Below are positions 19,266 through 26,548 of a stretch of DNA of 64,000 nt, one piece after another (the stretch's first letter is position 1; the number at the start of each line of letters is the position of its first letter). The stretch lies in the NCBI RefSeq assembly GCF_051201015.1, contig NZ_JBPEHI010000002.1. One strand, written 5' to 3'. Under the pieces are notes generated by a model. The model made no database searches. It was not told where the DNA came from and was given only the letters and a program-made list of their open reading frames with translations. The translations under genes were made by a program, and so were the position numbers. Origin of the DNA: Petrimonas sulfuriphila. GTDB taxonomy: Bacteria > Bacteroidota > Bacteroidia > Bacteroidales > Dysgonomonadaceae.

Positions 19266-20477
19266 ATGGTGGGCAAAAAAAAAATATTGATATTTATTTT
19301 TGTTTTTACCGGTTTGCTATTCTGTGCTGGTAATGCCGGAGTTCCAGGTAAAAAAGTGGAAGGAATAGGCAATGAAAAGCAGATTGCTGACTTTATTCTC
19401 ACTAATGTTATAAGACTTTATGATGTTCCTGAACACGGATTGTTGTCGGAAACCTATCCGATAAATCCCGATCACAAAGTAAATTACCTGGCTGAGGGGA
19501 GCACTCAAAAACAAAAACAGGAAGTGTCTTTTTTATGGCCTTACTCGGGTGTGATTTCCGGAACGGTTGCCCTGTATGCTTTTACGAAGGAAAAAAAATA
19601 CCTTGATCTGATGGAGAAGCGCTTGTTGCCGGGGTTGGAGAAATACTTCGATACATCGCGTCACCCCGGAGGTTATCAGTCTTATCCTATTTTTGCGGGA
19701 CACAGTGATAGGTTCTATGATGATAATGTATGGCTGGCACTTGATTTTTGTACGTTCTACGCAAATACTCAAAACAAGAAATACCTCGATAAAGCACTTG
19801 AAATATATGACTTTGTTTACAGCGGATGGGACGGTAACCTGGGTGGGGGAGTTTATTGGTGTGAGCAAAAAAAAACCAGTAAAAACACCTGCTCCAATGC
19901 TCCGTCAGCCGTACTCAGTGCCAGGTTGTATCAGTTAACCGGCGATGAAAAATTCCTTTCACGTGCAGTAGAGACTTATCTCTGGACAAAAAACAATTTA
20001 CTGGACCGGTCTGATTTTGTTTATTGGGATAATGTTGCGCTTGATGGAAAAATTGATAAAAGGAAATATACTTACAACAGCGGGCAAATGATCGAAGCGG
20101 GAGTTTTGCTTTACCAGATTACCGGTGACAGAACATACCTGACTGATGCTCAAAAAACAGCATCGGGAACTTATCAATATTTTACAACTGTTGAATCAAC
20201 TGCGGAGGGAAGAATAGTGTTCTATCCCGATACTCCGTGGTTTAATGCAATACTTTTCAGGGGATTAAAAGCGCTTTATATCGTGGACGGAAACAAGAAA
20301 TATATTCAATCCATGCTTGAAAACGCTCACTTTGCCTGGAGCAATACAGCAGATGAGCATAACCTGCTTGGAAAAGACTGGAGGAAAAAGTCGACACAAC
20401 CTTATAAATGGTTGCTCGATAATGCTTGTATGATTGAACTTTTCGCCGGACTCGGCGACATTACTAAAATTAAGTGA
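19266..20477 (+). CDS. Glycoside hydrolase family 76 (endo-alpha-1,6-mannanase)
   Basis: 403 aa from the ATG at 19266; the upstream-open frame overlaps the regulator gene. A hydrophobic signal with a possible lipobox (GLLFC) is followed by an (alpha/alpha)6 GH76 domain. The catalytic Asp-Asp pair is visible as YDDNVW near residue 150, with GGVYWCEQ and the TYNSGQ motif later. The family cleaves the alpha-1,6-mannan backbone of fungal or yeast mannan. It is the first gene of a three-enzyme operon, 6 bp before GH125. Confidence 0.9.
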   Translation: MVGKKKILIFIFVFTGLLFCAGNAGVPGKKVEGIGNEKQIADFILTNVIRLYDVPEHGLLSETYPINPDHKVNYLAEGSTQKQKQEVSFLWPYSGVISGTVALYAFTKEKKYLDLMEKRLLPGLEKYFDTSRHPGGYQSYPIFAGHSDRFYDDNVWLALDFCTFYANTQNKKYLDKALEIYDFVYSGWDGNLGGGVYWCEQKKTSKNTCSNAPSAVLSARLYQLTGDEKFLSRAVETYLWTKNNLLDRSDFVYWDNVALDGKIDKRKYTYNSGQMIEAGVLLYQITGDRTYLTDAQKTASGTYQYFTTVESTAEGRIVFYPDTPWFNAILFRGLKALYIVDGNKKYIQSMLENAHFAWSNTADEHNLLGKDWRKKSTQPYKWLLDNACMIELFAGLGDITKIK

Positions 20478-20483
20478 ATAAAA

Positions 20484-21929
20484 ATGACTTCAAGGAGAAA
20501 TTTTATCAAAAAAAGTGCCCTGGGGCTTACGGCCTTGGCTGTAAATCCTTCCTGGGCGAAAGGAAAAATCACAACTTCCGGCCAGGCGGGTAAATATGTG
20601 TCACGACGGCCTCCTGTTTCTGAAAGAAAATTTGTTTCAAGGGCTGTGGAAACGACCATCACAAGGGTTAAGTCCAAGATTAAAGATGAAAAATTGGCTT
20701 GGATGTTCGAGAACTGTTTTCCGAACACGTTGGATACAACCGTGAATTTTTCAATGAGAAACGGGAAACCCGATACTTTTGTAATTACGGGGGACATCGA
20801 TGCCATGTGGCTTCGTGACTCCTCGGCGCAAGTTTGGCCTTATCTTCCTTTAATGAACGAAGACAATCAACTCAAACAGATGATTGCAGGCGTTGTAAAC
20901 AGGCAAACGCAGTGTATACTTGTCGACCCTTATGCGAACGCATTTTATCCTAATCCTAATCCCAAAGGGGAATGGAGAACGGACAATACCGATATGAAAC
21001 CCGAGGTGCACGAGCGCAAGTGGGAAATTGATTCACTTTGTTATCCTATTCGTCTGGCTTACCATTATTGGAAAACGACCAACGATACCTCGGTCTTTGA
21101 TGCCGATTGGCGAAAAGCGATGGCATTGGTGTTGAAAACCTTCAGGGAACAACAACGAAAAGAAAATGAAGGGCCATATACTTTCCTACGTGTTACCGAC
21201 CGCCAGTTGGATACGGTAAACAATAAGGGATTGGGGAATCCTGTGAATCCTGTCGGATTAATCGTTTCTTCGTTCCGTCCTTCGGATGATGCTACCACTT
21301 TTGGATTTCTGGTTCCTTCCAATATGTTTGCCGTAACCTCGCTGAAGCAATTGGTCGAAATTTCGGAATCGGTTACCAAGGATGCTTCTTTTGCGAAAGA
21401 GTGCAAATCCCTGGCCGACGAGGTTGATGTAGCTGTTAAGAAATATGCGGTCACCACACATCCCAACCACGGTCAAATCTACGCATTTGAAGTGGACGGA
21501 TTTGGAAATTATTACCTGATGGACGATGCTAATGTCCCAAGTTTATTGGCAATTCCGTACTTGGGTGGCGAATGTGACGATGACGCTATCTACCGAAATA
21601 CGCGTAATTTCGTGTTGAGCAAAGATAATCCGTATTTCTTTAAAGGAACTGCAGGGGAGGGAATTGGTGGACCACACATCGGTTATGATATGATTTGGCC
21701 CATGAGTATTATTTTGCGTGCAATTACAAGCCAGAGCGACGATGAGATTCGACATTGTATACAAATGCTTCGTGATACTGACGCCGGTACCGGATTCATG
21801 CATGAATCGTTTCATAAAAATGATCCTGCAAATTTTACACGAACATGGTTCGCATGGGTTAACACTCTTTTTGGAGAATTGATTCTTAAATTAGAGAAGG
21901 AAAATAAAATGAACTTATTAAACACTTAA
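20484..21929 (+). CDS. Glycoside hydrolase family 125 (exo-alpha-1,6-mannosidase)
   Basis: 481 aa. The N-terminus has a Tat-like signal (MTSRRNFIKKSALGLTALAV), so it is probably exported. The GH125 hallmark MWLRDSSAQVWPYL and the C-terminal HESFHKNDP and WAWVNTLFGELIL segments are intact. The family releases mannose from alpha-1,6-linked manno-oligosaccharides, the products expected from GH76. Tight spacing (6 bp before, 11 bp after) indicates a single operon. Confidence 0.93.
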   Translation: MTSRRNFIKKSALGLTALAVNPSWAKGKITTSGQAGKYVSRRPPVSERKFVSRAVETTITRVKSKIKDEKLAWMFENCFPNTLDTTVNFSMRNGKPDTFVITGDIDAMWLRDSSAQVWPYLPLMNEDNQLKQMIAGVVNRQTQCILVDPYANAFYPNPNPKGEWRTDNTDMKPEVHERKWEIDSLCYPIRLAYHYWKTTNDTSVFDADWRKAMALVLKTFREQQRKENEGPYTFLRVTDRQLDTVNNKGLGNPVNPVGLIVSSFRPSDDATTFGFLVPSNMFAVTSLKQLVEISESVTKDASFAKECKSLADEVDVAVKKYAVTTHPNHGQIYAFEVDGFGNYYLMDDANVPSLLAIPYLGGECDDDAIYRNTRNFVLSKDNPYFFKGTAGEGIGGPHIGYDMIWPMSIILRAITSQSDDEIRHCIQMLRDTDAGTGFMHESFHKNDPANFTRTWFAWVNTLFGELILKLEKENKMNLLNT

Positions 21930-21940
21930 AAATAAGCGTA

Positions 21941-24223
21941 ATGAAATCAAATTCAGTGTTTCTTCTTTTGTTGCTGAGCGTTTATCTTGTTCACGCACAG
22001 GATAAATTAGAACCGGTTGATTATGTGAGTATTCTTGTAGGAACTCAATCCAAGTTTGAACTTTCCAACGGAAATACTTATCCGGCCATTGCCATGCCGT
22101 GGGGAATGAATTTCTGGACTCCGCAGACCGGAAAGATGGGTGATGGATGGATTTACCGCTACGATGCGGATAAAATCCGCGGATTCAAGCAAACGCATCA
22201 GCCAAGCCCATGGATGAATGATTACGGCCAGTTTTCGATTATGCCGATGACGGATAAAATTGAGTTTAATGAGGAGAAGCGAGCCAGTTGGTTTTCACAC
22301 AAGGCTGAAATAGCCAAACCTTATTATTACAGTGTTTACCTGGCTGATTACGATGTGACAACCGAAATTACGCCAACGGAACGCGCGGCTGTCTTTCGCT
22401 TTACTTTCCCGGAAACAACCCGTTCGTATGTGCTGGTGGATGCTTTCGACAAGGGTTCGGCCGTGGAGATTCTTGCGGAAAAAAAAGCCATCATCGGTTA
22501 TACTACACGTAACAGCAGGGGAGTGCCGGAAAACTTCAGAAATTACTTTGTGATTGTTTTTGATAAACCCTTTGAATATAAATCTGTGGTGAAAAGCGGA
22601 GAGATACTGCAAGGGATCCATAAGGTGGAAGACAATCATGCAGGTGCTTTTATCGGATTTTCCACGAAAAAAGGGGAGAAAGTCGTTGCAAAAGTGGCAT
22701 CCTCTTTTATCAGCTACGAACAAGCCTGGCAGAATTTAAAAGAAGTTGAAAGCAAGAGTTTCGAAAATGTTAAGCAGGAAGGCAGAAAATCGTGGAATGA
22801 AGTATTAGGCAAAGTAGAGATTGAAGATGACAATATTGACAACAAACGCACTTTTTACTCCACCCTTTATCGTTCAACGCTCTTTCCCCGTAAGTTTTAC
22901 GAAATTGATGCCCAGGGAAATGCAATACATTATAGCCCTTACAACGGGCAGGTACTCCCCGGATATATGTACACCGATACCGGATTTTGGGATACATTCC
23001 GTTCCCTGTTTCCTTTGCTGAATTTGATGTACCCGTCTGTCAACAAGGAGATTCAGGAGGGGTTGATTAATACGTACAAAGAGAGCGGCTTTCTGCCTGA
23101 ATGGGCAAGTCCTGGACACCGTGGAATCATGATTGGGAACAATTCGGCTTCGGTGGTGGCCGATGCTTACCTGAAAGGGTTACGCGGCTACGATATCGAA
23201 ATGCTTTATGAGGCAATGATACACGGAACGGAGAATGTACATCCGAAGGTCTCGTCTACCGGGCGGTTGGGGCATGAATATTACAATACACTTGGCTACG
23301 TTCCTTATGATGTGAAGATCAAGGAAAATGCGGCGCGCACGCTGGAATACGCGTATGCCGACTGGACAATTTATAAATTGGCCAAAGCCTTGAACCGTCC
23401 CCAGGCGGAGATCGACCTATACGCGAAACGTTGCCAAAATTACCGTAATTTGTATTCACCTGAGTACAAACTGATGAGGGGCAAGAACAAGGACGGAACG
23501 TTTCAGTCGCCTTTCAGCCCCACGAAATGGGGGGATGCATTTACCGAAGGCAACAGTTGGCACTACACCTGGTCGGTATTTCACGATCCGCAAGGATTGA
23601 TCGATCTGATGGGTGGAAACAAGGAATTTGTGAATATGCTGGATTCTGTTTTCAAGATGCCACCGGTTTTTGACGATAGCTATTACGGATTTCCTATTCA
23701 CGAAATCCGGGAGATGCAGATTATGAATATGGGGCAGTATGCTCACGGGAATCAACCCATTCAGCACATGGTATACCTCTACAATTATGCAGGAGAACCC
23801 TGGAAAACCCAATACTGGGCGCGTGAAGTGATGAATAAACTTTATACGCCCGCTCCCGACGGTTATTGCGGTGATGAAGATAACGGGCAAACGTCGGCAT
23901 GGTATGTTTTTTCTGCTATGGGATTTTACCCGGTTTGTCCGGGAAGCGATGAATATATCCTGGGGTCACCGTTGTTTGAGAAAATAACCGTTCACCTGGA
24001 AAACGGGAGAAAACTACTGATAAATTCTCCAGGGAACAGTAAGTCAAATTGTTACATTTCGGACTTTAGATTGAACGGAAAAACGTATACCAAAAACTAC
24101 GTGAAGCATCAGGATTTGATGGAAGGAGCCAGAATTGATGTGAAGATGTCGGATAAACCGAACAGGACAAGGGGAATCCGAAAGTCCGATTTTCCGTATT
24201 CGTTTTCCAACGAGAATAAATAA
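21941..24223 (+). CDS. Glycoside hydrolase family 92 (exo-alpha-mannosidase)
   Basis: 760 aa, full length. A signal peptide ending in VHAQ precedes the GH92 N-terminal beta-sandwich (NTYPAIAMPWGMNFWTPQT) and the (alpha/alpha)6 domain with the GYCGDEDNGQTSAWYVFSA motif. GH92 enzymes are calcium-dependent inverting exo-alpha-mannosidases, mostly alpha-1,2 or 1,3, that trim side chains. This complements GH76/GH125 in complete mannan breakdown. A strong hairpin terminates the operon. Confidence 0.95.
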   Translation: MKSNSVFLLLLLSVYLVHAQDKLEPVDYVSILVGTQSKFELSNGNTYPAIAMPWGMNFWTPQTGKMGDGWIYRYDADKIRGFKQTHQPSPWMNDYGQFSIMPMTDKIEFNEEKRASWFSHKAEIAKPYYYSVYLADYDVTTEITPTERAAVFRFTFPETTRSYVLVDAFDKGSAVEILAEKKAIIGYTTRNSRGVPENFRNYFVIVFDKPFEYKSVVKSGEILQGIHKVEDNHAGAFIGFSTKKGEKVVAKVASSFISYEQAWQNLKEVESKSFENVKQEGRKSWNEVLGKVEIEDDNIDNKRTFYSTLYRSTLFPRKFYEIDAQGNAIHYSPYNGQVLPGYMYTDTGFWDTFRSLFPLLNLMYPSVNKEIQEGLINTYKESGFLPEWASPGHRGIMIGNNSASVVADAYLKGLRGYDIEMLYEAMIHGTENVHPKVSSTGRLGHEYYNTLGYVPYDVKIKENAARTLEYAYADWTIYKLAKALNRPQAEIDLYAKRCQNYRNLYSPEYKLMRGKNKDGTFQSPFSPTKWGDAFTEGNSWHYTWSVFHDPQGLIDLMGGNKEFVNMLDSVFKMPPVFDDSYYGFPIHEIREMQIMNMGQYAHGNQPIQHMVYLYNYAGEPWKTQYWAREVMNKLYTPAPDGYCGDEDNGQTSAWYVFSAMGFYPVCPGSDEYILGSPLFEKITVHLENGRKLLINSPGNSKSNCYISDFRLNGKTYTKNYVKHQDLMEGARIDVKMSDKPNRTRGIRKSDFPYSFSNENK

Positions 24224-24225
24224 CA

Positions 24226-24262
24226 AAAAAAGTGCTGAAATTTACTTCAGCACTTTTTCTTT
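24226..24262. terminator. Bidirectional terminator between GH92 and rlpA
   Basis: A perfect 9-bp stem (24231-24239 with 24246-24254, 6-nt loop) is flanked by an A run on the left and a T run on the right, so it works on both strands. Its right arm forms the last codons of rlpA. Confidence 0.85.
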
Positions 24263-24706
24263 GTCTATTTTCAAATTCTTCCCTGCCGGGTGAGAAGCTT
24301 TCACAAAGATATTGTTGAATTCGAAAACAAACGGCTTGAATCTTGTTAGGTCCCAAATCCATTCGCTGAGCTCCACCGTAGTGACACCTTGATGGATAAT
24401 GTCCAGTTGCTTGGCAGCGGCATACGACAAGTCGATGATTTTATTTCTGGAGTATGGGCCGCGATCGGTTACTTCCACCAGTACCTTCTTTCCGTTTTTC
24501 GGATTTATCACTTCCAGTATGGTCCCAAACGGATAGGTTTTGTGAGCGCAAGTGAGGCTGTCTCTATGGTAGGGTATGCCACTTGATGTTTTCCGGCCGT
24601 GAAACTTGTCGGCATAATAGGACGCTCCTCCTTTTTGCTGTGCAAAAACAGGGCTATTTAATGTGTTTATAAACAGAATGATAATAAAAAAGAACGACTT
24701 TTTCAT
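24242..24706 (-). CDS. rlpA: RlpA-like septal ring lytic transglycosylase
   Basis: 154 aa. A signal peptide (cleavage near VFAQQ) is followed by one double-psi beta-barrel domain with ASYYADKFHGRKTSSG, the catalytic-type Asp in VTDRGPY and DLSYAAAKQL. No SPOR domain is present, so it is a short RlpA. It is predicted to cleave glycan strands lacking stem peptides or to be structural in the envelope. Its promoter lies about 30 bp upstream and the prophage end only 73 bp upstream of the start. Confidence 0.85.
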   Translation of the reverse strand: MKKSFFFIIILFINTLNSPVFAQQKGGASYYADKFHGRKTSSGIPYHRDSLTCAHKTYPFGTILEVINPKNGKKVLVEVTDRGPYSRNKIIDLSYAAAKQLDIIHQGVTTVELSEWIWDLTRFKPFVFEFNNIFVKASHPAGKNLKIDKEKVLK

Positions 24707-24732
24707 TGTCTCTTGTTTTGATTTTCACACTG

Positions 24733-24740
24733 CAAATGTA
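24733..24740 (-). promoter_or_regulatory. rlpA promoter -7 box
   Basis: Minus strand TACATTTG matches TAnnTTTG. No TTTG is seen at the expected -33 position; the prophage boundary begins only 38 bp upstream of the box. Confidence 0.5.
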
Positions 24741-24789
24741 TAAAAAAAATGAGAGTCTCCCATTTTTTTTATTTTTTTTGTATAATCGC

Positions 24790-24871
24790 AAAAACCAAAT
24801 GCGACAAGAAATAAAAACCAAATGCGAGATTATTACATTCTTTAACGAGGAATAATAAAAACGAAATGTGA
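24790..24871 (+). repeat. Three terminal transposase-binding-site repeats, right phage end
   Basis: Direct 15-bp repeats at 24790-24804 and 24813-24827 (AAAAACCAAATGCGA) and a variant at 24857-24871 (AAAAACGAAATGTGA). The first is 11 bp inside the proposed end. Mu has three MuA sites per end, so these are the likely MuA-binding sites. Confidence 0.75.
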
Positions 24872-24929
24872 TTTTTATTCCGCACACGCAACAATATTTG
24901 TAGGTTACTTAAACACTACTTGTATAACA

Positions 24930-25721
24930 TCAAAACAATACTCCCTGCTTAATTTCTGCCGAATAGTTCATCGTTATTACTTCCGTTTTTCTCCCATTGC
25001 CAGATGATTTATTCATATCTATCTCGATGCTATTCCAGCCGTTTTGAGATATATACTCCGTCAGAACATCACTCGGGTAACTACTAAGCATAAACTTCCC
25101 TTTACACGATGACAAGGCATCTAGCAATCTTTTATAATCATCTTCACTATACCCATCATAATGGCCAAGATCGGAGTTAAAATATGGCGGATCACAATAG
25201 TGGAAAGTCGTTTTGCTATCGGTTGAGGTGATGACATTAACAGCATCACGACAAAAAATGCTTGTCCGTTCAAGTCTACGGGCATACATAACTGTAAACA
25301 TTTCTTTCGACCACTGAATTTGTTTGGCCATATTTCGATCAATACTAACGGCCCAGCCATTTCCGAATATGGAATAAATAGATTGTTTGCTCAACATCCA
25401 TACTGCCCAGGAACGCAGCACATCATCGTGCGAAAGTGGGTTAGCATATATTTCTCGAGCCTGTATGTGCTGAAATTCGCTGTGTAGGGTGCAATCAACC
25501 TCCTCTTTTAACTCGTTAAATTTTCGCTTGAGTGTACGATAAAAATTAACCATCTCTCCGTTGACATCGTTGATGAATTCAATGTCGGATGGCCTTTTCG
25601 CAAAAAATATAGCCCCACCCCCGAAAAACGGTTCGTCATATTGCTTATGATCCGGCATAAGAGACAATATTTTCTTTGTAAGTTGTTGTTTACCTCCCCA
25701 GTACGTTATTGGTGTTTTCAT
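24930..25721 (-). CDS. D12-class DNA N6-adenine methyltransferase
   Basis: 263 aa. Motif I variant YWGGKQQLTKKI near the N-terminus, an EPFFGGGA motif and the catalytic DPPY (CDPPYF) are in Dam/D12 order. It transfers methyl from SAM to adenine N6; the target sequence is not deducible. It lies at the phage end opposite the repressor, the place occupied by the DNA-modification gene mom in Mu, so protection of phage DNA from host restriction is a reasonable inference. Confidence 0.9.
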   Translation of the reverse strand: MKTPITYWGGKQQLTKKILSLMPDHKQYDEPFFGGGAIFFAKRPSDIEFINDVNGEMVNFYRTLKRKFNELKEEVDCTLHSEFQHIQAREIYANPLSHDDVLRSWAVWMLSKQSIYSIFGNGWAVSIDRNMAKQIQWSKEMFTVMYARRLERTSIFCRDAVNVITSTDSKTTFHYCDPPYFNSDLGHYDGYSEDDYKRLLDALSSCKGKFMLSSYPSDVLTEYISQNGWNSIEIDMNKSSGNGRKTEVITMNYSAEIKQGVLF

Positions 25722-25775
25722 TTTATTTCAACTATTTGTTGTTATTAATTATTTATTTCTTAATTTTGCTCTCTC

Positions 25776-25873
25776 TCACGTTGCGACAAAATAGGTGCAT
25801 ACACACCGATTTGGCCTAATTGGCCTCTGTCGTGGTGTGTATGCACCTTTGTCAATTCAACCCGCAGCGTGAG
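25776..25873. other. Long nested inverted repeat (stem-loop) between methylase and lipoprotein genes
   Basis: A 15-bp perfect arm pair (25793-25807 with 25834-25848) is extended outward by GACAAA/TTTGTC and a near-perfect CTCACGTTGCG/CGCAGCGTGAG pair, with an inner GGCC-TAATT-GGCC palindrome. The whole folds into a stem of roughly 30 bp with small bulges. It lies between two divergently transcribed genes; its role is unknown. Confidence 0.6.
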
Positions 25874-25922
25874 AACTCGGTTGAGGAGAGGACGGAGGCC
25901 TTTTTTATAAACCTCCACCTTG

Positions 25923-25930
25923 TATGTTTG
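25923..25930 (+). promoter_or_regulatory. Promoter -7 box for the lipoprotein gene
   Basis: TATGTTTG matches TAnnTTTG, 45 bp before the ATG. It gives the cargo gene a host-type promoter separate from phage operons. Confidence 0.5.
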
Positions 25931-25974
25931 AAATTTATTTTATATTTTTATCTCATTATTAAAAATTTAGCGCT

Positions 25975-26502
25975 ATGAAAAAAATTCTATTCTTATTATT
26001 GGCCGTCGCTCTTTTTGTTAATTGCGACCCGAAAGATACGCCCGAGCCAAAAGGTCAGCTTGACCCTAATGCGATGATCACCATACGTCCGGCAAAAGGA
26101 GTGAAACTGCGCTCCACAATAACCGGGTTGACTGCTTTGGAAGTGGTGCAACAGGCTACTTCGATGAAATTGCAAATGCGATATTTTGATGACCTGGATA
26201 ACGGACAGTATAAAATTGCTGGACGTGGCTTTAACGAAGAAACGATGAAAGACTTCAATATCCCTGCATTAAAAATGCTTGGGATTGATGTCATTAATGC
26301 CAACGGTGAATATATACGCGACTTAACCACGGCCAAGAGCGTTTTTATTACAGACATTAATGGCGATACTCTCGCCTATGTTCCCGACGAAGTTATTAAA
26401 GCTGCCAGGCCTCTTATTGAAGCTGCTTATGCAGATGAAAACTACACCGAAGTTTATCGCCTTTTCGACGAAGCGTTCACATTCCTGCCACTTACAGAAT
26501 AG
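25975..26502 (+). CDS. Predicted phage-encoded lipoprotein (moron)
   Basis: 175 aa. A type II signal peptide with lipobox FVNC at about residue 17 is followed by DPKDTPEPKG, a flexible linker; the acidic residue after Cys fits Bacteroidetes lipoproteins. The mature part (about 155 aa, mixed alpha/beta) matches no family I recognise. It has its own promoter and terminator and runs opposite to the adjacent tail operon, the arrangement of a lysogenic-conversion or superinfection-exclusion gene. Confidence 0.75.
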   Translation: MKKILFLLLAVALFVNCDPKDTPEPKGQLDPNAMITIRPAKGVKLRSTITGLTALEVVQQATSMKLQMRYFDDLDNGQYKIAGRGFNEETMKDFNIPALKMLGIDVINANGEYIRDLTTAKSVFITDINGDTLAYVPDEVIKAARPLIEAAYADENYTEVYRLFDEAFTFLPLTE

Positions 26503-26524
26503 AATATTTCAAAGAACTCTTTTT

Positions 26525-26548
26525 AGCCTCGCAAGCGGGGCTTTTTTT
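26525..26548 (+). terminator. Terminator of the lipoprotein gene
   Basis: An 8-bp stem (26525-26532 with 26535-26542, one G-U pair) is followed by seven T. It overlaps the stop of the convergent tail gene. Confidence 0.75.

Noticed and set aside
25776..25873. Invertible promoter flanked by inverted repeats
   Set aside because: The arms are only 26 bp apart, too short for a promoter, and no invertase gene is nearby.
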